In this document: one piece after another, positions 33,755 through 50,126 of the stretch
Position numbering within the stretch: the first letter of the stretch is position 1
Layout of the letters: each line of letters starts with the position of its first letter
Source: Zygnema circumcarinatum
Lineage: Eukaryota; Streptophyta; Zygnematophyceae; Zygnematales; Zygnemataceae
Assembly: GCA_037447605.1 (NCBI GenBank)
Contig: CM074809.1
Location: 665,705 to 729,704, forward strand
Direction of reading: 5' to 3'
DNA: 64,000 nucleotides
Translations under genes and position numbers: made by a program
Notes under the pieces: generated by a model
Seen by the model: only the letters and a program-made list of their open reading frames with translations
What the model was told of the DNA's origin: nothing
The model's database searches: none

Positions 33755-36700
33755 ATGGATCGCTGCAGCGCAGCCGCCCGGACTGCAACTGGCCGCCTCC
33801 TCTCCCTTCGCAAAGCGCCTGCCTGTTCCGCCCCGGGGCCCGGCTATGGCTGCCGGCTCCAACCTCGCCTTCTCTCCCTTGTTCTCCTCCTCTCCATTGC
33901 TCGCCGCCATGGCGGATCCTGGGCAGCCGCTGCAACACCTGTCCTGCGCGGATACGACACCAGAACGCTCCCTGGCCCTCCCACGGAGATGCCGCGTGGC
34001 ACGTCTCCGCCGCCTTTCCAAAGCGAGGCGTTACACTCCAAGACGTGGAGTTTGGAAAATCGCACTTCTGGTTCTTCACAGCGGAGGAGCAGTTCAAAGG
34101 AAGGCCATGGCTTCCGGGGCTTAGAGCGGAAGGGCTCAGTGCGGAGGAAGGAGCTGGAGGCGAAAGAGGAGGAGTGCTGGGAGGGGGTGGCGGTGGGCTG
34201 GAGGGAGGGAGGCGATGATTTAGAACACCACGTTCGAATCGCAGGTGTGCTTTTCTTTCTCTGACACTGCCCCACCACCCTCCCTCCCTCCCTCCGTCCC
34301 ACCCTCCCTCTCCCTCTCTCTGTCTCTCTCTCTCGCTCTCGGTCTCTCTCTCTATCTCTCTAGCTCTCTTTTGATCTCTATCGGTCTCGCTCTCCCTCTC
34401 TCTCTCTCTCTTCCTTTCTCTCTCGCTCTCCTCTCGTTCCTCCCCTCCTGTATGTGGTCCTTATGTTTCACGTATGCTACCCGGCCGCCGTTTATATGAA
34501 GATATTAGGATGCATTTAAGATTTAATTTAATTTTTAACGGCCTCCAGGTTCCTAGTTTCTGGTTTGCGAAAATGATCGACATTGCATCGCATTTGAGCA
34601 AATTCATTTGAATGATGATTCTCATATGATGACTAGGGTCGAATTTCGATGAATTTATCAGAGTATCGTTTGACGTTCCATTCCCTCAAAGGTTCCCTCA
34701 TGTCTTGAGAATTTTAACTCCTTATTTGCGTCTCACAGGGGACGGCTGCCGGAGGTGTTCACTTGGGCATCGCTGTTCCTTCATTCTCCAAATTGGAAGT
34801 CCGATTATTTTTAATAATCGAACCGGCGGTCCTGAAAAAGGAGTCGAAGTGATTCCACATGATCGGGAAATAATGGCAATCATGACCGGTGACTTTGACT
34901 TCCCCCTTGTTTTGATGTTGTTTTTTCGTTTTTGGGTTTGCAGTTGCTTTGATGATCATTGAACATGCAGTGATGGCTAAATTGTTGGAAAATAAATAAT
35001 GCATCCGTGTCGTGGGGGAGCAGGACCGACGAAGCATGCTGCGGAAGTTTTACCCCATGAGAGGGAACTCGGAGGCCCCCGATACAACGTGTCTTTTACG
35101 GTATCTTATCAAGTGTGGGACGCTGGAGAGTATGAAATGGAGATTTTCTCCGACTGTTCAATGTGAGTGAGCGTCCTAAGTTGGAAGTAAGATGAGTTTT
35201 CGATCCGTTACATAGAGCTGCAGTTAGCTGTTCACGGTCGAGCGTTTTAATCCGCGCTGGAGTCCTAAGCTTGTGGACTCCATCTCAAACCTTAAAATCA
35301 CGTCCCCGCCCGCTCCCTCTCTCTCTCTCGCTCGCTCTCCCTTCTCCCTGCTCTCTTTTCTTCTTTCCTATCTTGAGCAGGGGGCTGAGAGCAGATTTTG
35401 GCTACCACACCATCGCTAAACTCTCGATAAGTGTCGTTATTTCCGCTCAAAACTCCACTGCAAAATTGGTGCCTTGCGCCTTTGGGCAGTTTGGACGGTG
35501 GGTCGACAGCACGTTGGGGGACGGAGTTCAAGGGAAAAAGGAAATCGTAAATGTAAGAAGTTCTACTTCAAAATGGAAATTTCAGTCATATGAATGTCAG
35601 GGTCAATGGAGCCACTCCGTTTCACAATTTGTCCGGCGAATGCATGCGAAGGGTTTGAAAGAAATCTTTTTGGTGGGGGATTCCATGACTCGAGTGTTGG
35701 CCCATCATCTTCACTTCCTCATGGCAGGTAGAGCACTTCCTTTGTCTTTTTGACTTGTCTTTCTCTCTGTCTCTCTTCCTCTCTTTCTCTTCTCTCCCTC
35801 TCCTCCCCATTTCTCTCTCTCTATCTTCCTTGTTTTCTTCCTCTCATCCTCGTGCTCTCTCTCTATATCTACTTTTTCATCCTTTTTCTCGTTCTTCTAT
35901 CTTCCCACTTTCGTCCCACTTGATCACCTTCCCTTCTCGCTGAACTTCTGTCTCCCTCTTCCACTATCACTCTTTCCCATTTTCTGTCCTCTCTCCCTCC
36001 CTCTCCTTTCCCTCCGCCCACCACACACTCTCTCTCTCTCCACCTCTCTCCACATCCCCCAGTTTCTGAGCTTTCTGAATCTCTTCCGTACCCACTAACA
36101 CATCCCTCTTGCCATTGAAACCAGGACCGGATCAAAAGCCAATTCATCTACACTCGCCACAAGTGTGGGAGATGACTGATCGCAGTTCAAAACTGAGCGT
36201 TCGACTGAACTTTCATTTTGTTGGCGCAATTTATGGAAACAACGAACATGGATGCAGCAGTCTGGACCAACATGAGTCTTATCGAACTCTTGTTGTCGTA
36301 CCGAAAACAGCCGACTTGATTGTTTTGGGATCGGGCACATGGGCCGCCAAGGTAAGCACTTCAATTTGCTTTACTTGAAGGTCTTTTTTTTGAAGGCTTG
36401 TGCATATGCATCATGCTACGTGGGAAGCTCCTTTTACTTGGCGATGTAATGACCCAACACGGGGATGATTTCTTGTCAACTCCAATTCAGTTTTGTGAGC
36501 GGGGTGACCTTGCTTACTCGGAACATCTTCCTGCATTCGTGGATTTTATTTTGAGCCAACCTCGAAAACCGACAGCGCGAGTATTTTGGAGAAGTATCCC
36601 TCCTTTTGCAGTGCGGGTACATAGATTTTGCCATATTCACAACAGCGAGATTCGCTGGATGAATGCTTTTGCCAGGTATTCGTTTGTGGATACCGTAAAC

Positions 36701-37325
36701 CTGAAACCTCTTCAGCATCGAGATGTATTCTTTCTTCTCTTTTCTTTGTTCTTGAGACTTTCGGCCCATTCCGCATCGTTCCTATCTGCCAACACGCAGC
36801 GTAAATGAGTCAAAAGTTATTGAATGAAGCTTCAAAAAAACCAAATGACAAGCTCTCAGAGCTGTTCGCCTCTGTGAAGACGAGAGAGAGAGAGGGACGG
36901 GGAGTGGGAGGGGGAGGGGGAGGTGGGAGACAGTGGCGGATCTACGTATACAAGTTGGGGGGACTTAGCCCCCCCTCGAACTTTTTATGTATTTTATGCT
37001 GAAGGGGGGGACTTACCTCCCCCCCCCCCCCTTCAGCAAATATTCTGTAACGCGAAACGCCTTCTTTTGCCCGTTTATTTGCACAGCCTTGATGCGGATT
37101 TACTCCGATTTGTGCAGGCGATTGATGGAAAAGCGTGGCGACGTTGAATACATGGATTTTTGGCCTATTGAAGCTGCGAGATATTTAGACACGTGCGAGC
37201 GGCAGGACAAGGGGAAGTGGGTGAGGGACCTCCACTACTCCTGCGTCCACTCCAACGTGCGGGCCATCCATGGCGATGTGGGGGAGGCCGTGGTGCGCGC
37301 ATTCGAGCATTACCTTCTCGCGTAG
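33755..37325 (+). CDS. NXPE-like SGNH/PC-esterase family protein (gene 2), seven exons
   Basis: Exons: 33755-34244, 34739-34888, 35024-35162, 35381-35727, 36125-36351, 36491-36675, 37118-37325; 581 residues, same phases as gene 1. It keeps the N-terminal hydrophobic stretch, the CRRCSLGHRC segment, the Ig/filamin-like segment, LVGDSMTR and the C-terminal RDLHYSC, so it should be catalytically competent. It differs from gene 1 by two 3-bp indels (exons 2 and 6), a different first 30 codons and scattered substitutions. An acceptor-like TTTCTTGGTCGCAG just before the ATG leaves room for a 5' non-coding exon. It is probably a Golgi enzyme acting on acylated cell-wall polysaccharide, inferred from family only. 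Confidence 0.83.
36931..37047. mobile_element. Truncated hAT MITE in intron 6 of NXPE-like gene 2
   Basis: Same insertion as in gene 1: left target duplication GTGGGAGA at 36923-36930 and left end CAGTGGCGGATC. The right part and right target duplication are deleted, joining ATATTCTG directly to AACGCGAAACGCC. The insertion therefore predates duplication of the gene. Confidence 0.8.
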
Positions 37326-37680
37326 GCGGCACTTGCATGGACTTGCAAGGCATCCCTCAGTGAGTCGGTCCATTCATCTGCCTTACAGTTGCAAGGGTTT
37401 GGTGAAACCACCGTTAATTTTGGATACGAAGATTGAAGGTCAGGAGACTGGCCACTGGGTTGCTAGATCAAGATTTTTTTTTTTCCGAAGTATTTTTTGT
37501 TTTCAAAACAAGGAGAAAGGGGAAAGCGAAGACAGGAGAATCATCAGCGGCAGAAGTTTCCATTATGGAAATGCTACCCGCGACACCTGCGCATTGCTTC
37601 ACGTGTGAAGGTCGTAATGTTGTAAAACAACAAATAAAGTATATAAATCAGCTCTCATACCACTGCTAGTGCATAGGCTC
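37326..37680 (+). other. 3' flank of NXPE-like gene 2
   Basis: Homologous to 5913-6470 without the minisatellite. AACAAATAAAG at about 37627 is a candidate polyadenylation signal. Confidence 0.5.
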
Positions 37681-37684
37681 TGGG

Positions 37685-38215
37685 TGCAAGTAGAATGTTT
37701 CGTCGAAGATGCTGCGGAGGTTGCTAAAAGGGTTTCAGGTTTTTAAAGGCACTTTAAGGCTTTCGATGGAATTTCGGATTCACAGGAATCGTAGGATTAG
37801 TACACTTTTTCAGGGTTTTCAGCCACTGGTTTCGAGCGATCGACGTGATCTTGTAGTGGAGAGCATAGCGCGAGTGTTCAGGCAAAGCGCGTGAACTGCC
37901 AGTCGTAGTGAAAAGCTTGTTCTTCCGAAGGGGCACCTTCTTGATGCCATTTTCATTGACATTGCCGCCGTTGTGGACCACAAACATGATTTTGTATACT
38001 ACGAGTACTCTCTCCCCTCCGTTGCTTTTGGAGATTTCGTCCGTTTTCGCATATTGTCATGCTCGCTGGGAACATTTCTCGGCTCTTGCTCTTGGCTCCG
38101 TTGGCAATAGCCATTGCCTATGGAACCTGTAACATTTGGAACTTAACCGCAGACTCCACCCTGTTTTTTTTTTTTTGGTGCGACGACATTAGCAGTAGCA
38201 AAAGCAATTTCTGGC
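37685..38215 (+). pseudogene. Unidentified gene-like fragment after gene 2 (fifth copy)
   Basis: Same fragment as in units A-D. The longest plausible stretch reads SEKLVLPKGHLLDAIFIDIA, then AVVDHKHDFVYYEYSLPSVA and FGDFVRFRI, ending at a TAG near 38107; a stop precedes it. An acceptor TTTCTGGCAG then leads to VSFLHDPQKNFLPQVLQSFL. This copy has the fewest frame breaks and is best for identifying the parent family, which I do not recognise. Confidence 0.4.
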
Positions 38216-38281
38216 AGGTATCTTTCCTGCATGATCCACAGAAGAACTTTCTGCCACAAGTTCTGCAAAGTTTTTTAAGAC

Positions 38282-38405
38282 ATAGGGAGAGGCGGGAGCA
38301 GATGGGAGGAGGGAGGGGGGGAGGAAGGGGGTGGAAGGGGGGAAAAGGGGGAAGGAGAGGTAGAGGAAGGTGATGGAAGGAGAGAGGGTAGGAAGGGGGG
38401 GGGGA
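38282..38405. repeat. Purine-rich (GGGA/GGAA) low-complexity tract
   Basis: Almost uninterrupted G/A on the plus strand. Apparent reading frames across it are artefacts. Confidence 0.85.
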
Positions 38406-38409
38406 ACGT

Positions 38410-39024
38410 TGCTCCACACTCACTACCATAAGACACAGTGCTCAAGTAGAGGTCCAGCGCATACATTGTGCAGCTCCAATTTATATACTCCATAAAAGTG
38501 AGTCATCGGAACATCTCCTACCTCGACCAATAAAAAATGGACATCTTCTCTCAACTTTTGCCACCCTCGTGCCGCAAGAACGGCCGCCACTTGACTTCTA
38601 ATTACCCTCCTACCCTCTGCTCGGGTACAGTCCGCCACCTTTTATTACATGGGAGCCCCCTCTACAAAGAACATAGCTAGGGAGGTATTCCCTTATCCAC
38701 ATTAAGAACCCTTTATTTTAAAAGAGTCTTATCCCCACTACCCGCTTCTTTTCCTCTCATCTTTTCTCCTTCGCCTCCACAGGAACAGGACACTCCTTTT
38801 GCTTGACGAGACTCAAGGAGTGAGTGAGTGAGAAAATGTTTCACGTCAACTGCCTCAGTACTTTCCTCCATCCCATTTCACCAGCCAGCATTCGTTTGCA
38901 GGGCCCACCTTAAGCTACTGAAGCCCCTCCAGTGATTGAAGTGATGACACGGTAAAGTTTCCAGGAGAGCTCACAATACTCAAAAGTGAGTGCTATTATT
39001 GCTCAAGTGAAAGAATATCTCTGT
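38410..39024. other. Intergenic between NXPE-like gene 2 region and NADP-MDH 3' end
   Basis: No confident gene. A minus-strand open frame of 71 codons (38423-38638) has no recognisable features. Mixed sequence, possibly retroelement debris (38640-38740). Confidence 0.4.
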
Positions 39025-44329
<5,305 letters not shown>

Positions 44330-45867
44330 GGCTGCTTGCCGAGTATCTCACCTTTCCCAAGTTTCAATAATGTCTATAGCAATTTCTCTCTCCCCTTCCA
44401 AGAGTCTTGCCCTGCAGTGCAAAAAGTAGGAGGGGCCAGCAGCAGGCAGCGATTCAGTACTGAGGGCCTTGCAAGCTCCTGCAAATTTGGAGAGCGCCTG
44501 CAAGGGGGGAGGCCTGGGCGGGCGGCTAACCCCATTTGTACCCTATCCAGTACAACAAGAAGTGGATTTTTTTATTTTCTGTTCGCGACTCAAGTATTTC
44601 ATTTAAAAGATTCAGCCAATGAAAACTCGCCACGTAATCATTGTGTTCAACGTGGCATACTCTGATTGGCTCACTGGTCGAAGTGATTTTAGTCAGATTA
44701 TTTCAGCGGCGCTCTGAGCCCCTTTTCCCGCAAAAGCGGACAAAGGGGTTCAGGCGCGTACGGACGGTCGTCGGAGAAAAAGCCGAGACTCTTCCGCCAA
44801 CAGCGACGCCCGTAACGCCAAAACCGAAAGCCCCACAAATGTATTCCCACTGCCCGTTTTGTACGGTCAGTGACCCAACGACGCTGCTGATTGGCCTGCG
44901 AGACAGCTACGATTCGCCCAAAACGAAATTCCCCTCAAAATCTGTCCAAAACAATACCAATTTTGGTCCACCCCCTCTCCGCCACACGTCCAGGGGGCCG
45001 CGGAGGGCCCCTTCAAAAGCGGGGGAGGGGCACCGAATCGCGCTCAGGATTTGGGGGCAACGTGGCGCCCTCCGAGGCAGGAACCTCCCGCCACTGCGCC
45101 ACGTGCCAGCCCCTGCTTGGCGCTCGCACACGCTCGCTTGGCGCTTCTTCTGACATGTGGCAGGCCACGTCGGTCCGTACGGGTTCCTGCTTGTTCGTAC
45201 AATTCAAACTTGTCCGTTCGTGTCACGTCGCAACCGAGGAAGGCAAGACACGGGGGATTTTTTAGACGGCGGTATAAAGAGAAGGTTCTGCGAAGGGACG
45301 ATGGTGACGTCATAATGTACGGAAAAAAGTGGTATGCCGAGCAGGGAATCGGAACGGAAGCGACTTTTTTCGAACAGGAAAAGAGGGTGTGAAATTTTGA
45401 AAAAATGTTGCGGGCAGTAGAAACTTTATCGGGCCAATGAGGCGTCGCGCGTCAGAAATCTGAACCGCACGTTATGGTTGGTTGCAATCGCCTCTTGCTG
45501 TTCAAAACATTTTCGGGCTGCCCACGCCTACCGCACGTGTGCCCGAAACCTCATCGCCTTGCCCAAAATTTTCCAGAAACGAGTCCACGTTGGTTGGTCA
45601 CGCCAACATGGCGCGCTTTCATTCGATGGCGATGCCCATGCTCGCATTCGCCTCCACGTTGCCCTCAATTTGCCTAGCCTCACTTCCCAACATCGTTCGT
45701 ACTCCAAGATGCGCATGACCATGCGGCCCACAACAACAACATAGTACATGAGACGCATGTTGCACCAACAAACAACTCCCCCACCGAGACGCATCCCCAC
45801 CATGCCCCACAACTCTCGGCACAAAACTTGAAGAAACAAAAGGCAGGCAAGAATGATTGACGATCGA
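44330..45867. promoter_or_regulatory. Region between NADP-MDH start and PHT4-like 3' end
   Basis: Promoter side of NADP-MDH. CCAAT-like and CACGT motifs occur at 44620-44660 and 45095-45165. TATAAAG at about 45273 lies nearly 1 kb away, so the true transcription start is unclear. No convincing exon is seen in 45300-45860 on either strand. Confidence 0.35.
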
Positions 45868-48800
45868 TCAATCGAACACGCGCGTTCCGGTGGCGAACAC
45901 GTTCCAGAAGAGCGCCCCCGCGAGGTACGCGGCCGCCGCGATGCGGAGGACGGCCTGGAAGGAGCCCAAGCGCTCCACGAGGACGCCCGCGAGGAGCACG
46001 CTCGCCATGCCGCCCAGAGTGCCCGCCGTGTTGGAGAGACCTGTGGGACCCACGCTCGCCCCCTCAGGCACTATCAGTCAAGTAGACTGGAACAGAGGGC
46101 GTTAGAGCCATATAAAGACGAAGGAAGGAAGAAGAAGAAGAATGAAGGAGGAGGAAGAAGGAAGGAAGAAGAAGAAGGAAGAAGAAGAAGGAAGAAGGAA
46201 GAAGGAAAGAAGGAGAAGAAGGAAGAAGGAAGGAAAAAGAAGAAGTAAGAAAGAAGGAAGAAGGAAAAAGAGGAAGGAAGAAGAAAGGAAGAAGGAAGGA
46301 AGAAGGAAGTTGGATGATCATGCTTTTGGATGTACATTGGCTTTTTAAGGTTGAGCATGTCGCTTAATAAACTTAAGAGAAGCAGCAGACTCGATGGGTC
46401 AATTGATCATGGGAGAAGTGTCTTTTTTGGGAGAGCTGAAAGAAGGGTACCGTGAAGGACGCCTGCGTATTTCGGCCCAATGTCCTGCGTACGTTGTATC
46501 CACAGCCATCCCAAAAACAAGATTTATACTTTAGAGAGAGGGAGAAAAGGGAGGGGGTGACAAAGGGAAACGAGTGACTGAAAGGGAGTGCCCCGCCCTA
46601 TCTGCAGAAATCTAGTCTAATCTAAAACAACATTCCTGGACGACTCCTAATTTCCAGTTCCCTGCTTTCCGTCTCATAGCATTCCCTTGTCACTCTCCCA
46701 CAGAAGGTTCACATTGAAGAGCAATTCTTCCTCACCTGATAGTTCACCAAGAAGCCTGCTTGGCTGAAGGCACTCAAGCCCAATGCCACTGTGAGGTAGA
46801 AAGATGCCCACGCTGCGGAAGAAGCCCCGGCTAAGGCTAAAAGGGCTACCGATGGTCCAATAAAGCCGATGCTCTGCTCCAAATCCATCGAAAAACAACC
46901 AACAAAAAAAAACTTCAGTGGGTGTGAGAGTGCACGTCTTGCTCAGTACTCGACACAGGGACAGAGAAACGAAGGGGCTGCAAATCCCCTGACGAAATAA
47001 ACAAACTGCTGCAAACAATCACATGTGCAACACACTCTCGACTTAGCTCTCACCTGCATCAGTTTGCGTACTGCAGTTGTGGAGATAACCCTTCTGGAAA
47101 TAAGAGAGTCTGCCATGGAGCCTGCCAGAATCCCTGCAGCCGCCATGACTGCCCATGGAGCAGCACTGAACCACGCAGCATTGCGGACACTTAAGCCGAA
47201 CACCTGCAGGCAGAGAGGGGTGCAGGATGAGAGAGGTGCAGAGAAGAGAGGAGAGGGGAAAAGGAGACCTTCATAATTCCGATCACTCAGAAAGCTTCAA
47301 ATTGGTAGTCTTGCAATACTGCAAAATGTGGCGCGCAGTGAATCATCTCACTTTGTTGAAGTAGGTAGGCATCCAAGAAAGCATTATGAAATAACCCTGC
47401 ATTGGCTCGGCCCAAAACACCCAAAACTCAACTTCACTTCATCAGGGAAAACTGACTAGTAAGGGAGATATTCAGGCAGCTTCATTTTAAGAATGTTATT
47501 GTGTGTTCAACAATCATTCTCCTTCCTCCCATCCCTTTACCCCTCCTGTTTCACTCACAGTGCAGCAGAACTCACCCAATTATTGACAACATTCGCCACA
47601 ATTAATGCCCATGTCGGCCACTTTGACAACAAAAGCGCAAATGGAGGCCACTTTCTTTCCTTATCCGCAGATTTTGCATGCTCGCTCGTTCCATCCGCCA
47701 GACTTCCTCCGTAACTACTCCTCGTCTGAATCCCACTAGATTCCAAACCCAATTTATCTACTGTACAGTCAGCAGGCAAATACCCCGATTCCACCCGCCT
47801 TCCAGCATCAGCATATCTTGCATGTGCATCCCCTTCCCTTCCTCCACTCTGCTTGTTCGTGATGTAATGAAGCTCCTCGGTTGTGATGTGTGGATGCGTG
47901 CTTGGTGATGTAGAGGCGGTAAGGAGCCAAACCATGAGCCATATGTAACCAAAAATACCAAAGACGAGAAAGGGTCCGGTGACTCCAAGGCTGACAGAGG
48001 CCATAAGGAGAGGGGCAGTGAGGAGGCCCCCCATTGATCCAAAGTGAAAACCAGCGAAACAGGCGCCAACAGCACGTGCTCTCTCAGCTGGTGGGACCCA
48101 CCTGGTATGGAGAAAGGATCAGAAAGGACCTCAGGGCAACCGCTCAAAAGACTCAAAAGACTCAAAATTCTGCTCCGCTCGTGGGGGTGATCGAGTACAT
48201 CGTTCATGAACCGGGTAAAGAAGGGGAGTGTGGGAGTAGTGGCCTTGTTTCAACTACGACATTAGGGAATAGAGACAAGGTAAATTGGCAGAGACGGAAA
48301 ACTTTGCTGGACTTAAAAGGAAACTCTTGCCACGGTTAGACATGGCTGGTCAGCTACAGAAAATAAGCATAACCTTCAGAATGATAGTTAGTACGTGAAC
48401 AGTTGGGGTCAGTTGGATATTGCGGAACATACCGTCCAACAAGATTGTTCATGCAGGGCAGGGCCACTCCTTCTCCAAGACCCATGAGGGCGCGCACTAC
48501 CACAAGAGCTTGGAGAGAATGTTGAGCTGCCCATGGGGTTGCTAATGTGGCACTTGACCATAAACCGATGCCCATTGCCAGCACATTTCGGCCACCATAT
48601 CGATCAGCTAACGCCCCCCCAACGATTGGCGTGAGGAGGTATCCAAAAAGAAAGGATGACTGCAGGAAGAAAGAATGGGGAAGGGAGTCAGAGAAAAGGC
48701 CGGCAATAAAGTGGAAGCCGAAGAGTGAAAAAAGGAGAAAAAAGAGGACGAGGAAAGGAACAAAAGACAATGTGGAAAAGAAAACGTGAGAAGTAAAAGG

Positions 48801-50126
48801 AAAATGTGTGAAAGAAAGACATCAGTGCCAGGACAGAAGCGATCTGAACAATGAATCGAAAGTAAATGACTTCACACCTCCAATGGTAAAGGAAGGCACA
48901 TGCTAGGGGAAAGGAGTAGTTTCGCCACCAGTAACAGGAAAGTAAGATGTCTTTGTGCCAGAAATAGTGTGACATTGTACAACCAGTCCAACTTAGTCCT
49001 TGCACATTCAGTTTTTTAAGCTATTCAAAACAGCTTAAGCCCATTGCACACTTCTAATCCTCCTGCGACTGCGTTTAAAGAAAATTTTAATCTGCAGTGG
49101 CTATAACGAAGAGCAACGTTTACAGAAGAATTACGTCCAAGTATCTAGAGGGATAAAGTTCGAATTTAAGAATAATATTCTTCTTTCCAGTACTAAGGGT
49201 ACGCAAGGCACACAATATATCACGTGAGTTAAACGTGGAGTTCGGCACATATAACTTGTCATCTTCACATTCACATGTAACCCATTAAGCTATTTGAATT
49301 AAATGCATACACCCATGAAGAGCTCATGCAGCAGCTCGATAGTAGGCTAGATGTGTTATAAGTCATTTTGAGTCTTTGACGGGTGCAAGATTTCAATGAA
49401 ATGCGCACAGTCGGCAGTGGACTAATTCAGCTCCAAATTTTCGTGGCCTGAACTTGGCTCATCAGGCAGGTTTGCTGGCATTAAAGAAGAACTGAATACA
49501 TTGCCGTCAGCAATGAAACGACTGCGGCGGAATGAACAAGTCAAAATGACCTTGCTCAATAGAACCTAATTCTTACAGACGTTGCAAGTAGTGGAATTCG
49601 TCTTGCATACCTGCACAATGCCGGCCACGCTCTGCGGCCAGCCATGAGTCGCTGAGAGAGGCAGCACAGCCACCGCCATAATAGTCCTATCTGCGTTGCA
49701 GAGAAACAGCGCCATGGCCACCAGCGCCACCACACGGATTCGTACCTGCTTCTGAAGCACGGGGAGAGGGAGATCATCTTCTGCAGCCATGGCTTCTCCA
49801 ATATCACTACTGCTTGCCTTACAGTGTCTTTTGCCATTTCGGACGGGAGGCAATGACTCTAACAGAGCCTCAGGATGTATCTGGGTATATATACGATATA
49901 AAGGCGGAGAGGACGCTCGTCTGTAAAGACTCCCTGCTGCTGCAAGAGGATGAGTTCTCCATCTCCAGGCTGCTTGAAGAGAGCCGGGTCGCGGAGAAGC
50001 GGGAGAAACAAGCGCATGGAGCGCGTCGTGTCTATTCAAGTAACGCCATGACGGTGACAGGGAGACATCGAGAGGCGGCACAGGGGCGAGAGCGCAGCAG
50101 GAGAAAGGGCCCGCCATGGCCGCCAT
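45868..50126 (-). CDS. PHT4/ANTR-type (SLC17-like) MFS anion transporter, 8 exons
   Basis: Exons in transcript order: 49611-50126, 48433-48659, 47576-48101, 47352-47396, 47054-47203, 46736-46873, 46451-46484, 45868-46040; 602 residues, phases closed. A 125-residue N-terminal extension rich in Arg/Ser/Pro suggests plastid targeting. The first membrane segment carries CNADRTIMAVAVLP. Loop 2-3 has the MFS motif GGALADRYGGRN, followed by ALMGLGEGVALPCMNNLVGR and GACFAGFHFGSMGGLL. A central loop of about 100 residues (STSPSTHPH to SADKERKWP) is longer than usual. The C-terminal half includes YFIMLSWMPTYFNK, SIGFIGPSVA, DIGPKYAGVL and LSNTAGTLGG. Plant relatives carry phosphate or ascorbate, often with Na+ or H+; the substrate is inferred only. 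Intron 7 holds a GAA-rich microsatellite. An upstream acceptor (TAG at about 46065-46070) would add VPEGASVGPT; I chose the one at 46040 because it restores the family junction. Confidence 0.9.
46088..46313. repeat. GAA/GGAA microsatellite in intron 7 of the PHT4-like gene
   Basis: Purine-only tract of GAAGAAGGAAG variants. Long open frames of Lys/Glu or Ser/Phe/Leu on both strands come from this tract. Confidence 0.9.
48145..48245 (-). repeat. Dispersed repeat R2 in intron 2 of the PHT4-like gene
   Basis: Its reverse complement matches 52295-52400 (TTTACCCGGTTCATGRACGA, GTGCTCGATCACCC, AGTCTTTTGAG). The two copies are thus in opposite orientation about 4 kb apart. Confidence 0.6.
48760..49560. 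other. Long intron 1 of the PHT4-like gene
   Basis: Intron between exons at 48659 and 49611. No internal exon, repeat family or RNA gene recognised. Confidence 0.5.

Larger units (their letters stand above)
28271..34548 (+). repeat. Tandem unit D (runs on into complete NXPE-like gene 2)
   Basis: Fourth unit, about 6,277 bp to the point where A-C break off. It lacks the 557-bp MITE and about 120 bp near 32800 (replaced by a poly-T run), but is otherwise colinear with unit A. At 34548 it continues into the true intron 1 (CTCCAG/GTTCCTAG), so unit D plus gene 2 is probably the parental arrangement. Confidence 0.88.

Noticed and set aside
46064-46358. Lys/Glu-rich and Phe/Ser-rich open frames
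   Set aside because: GAA microsatellite within intron 7 of the PHT4-like gene.
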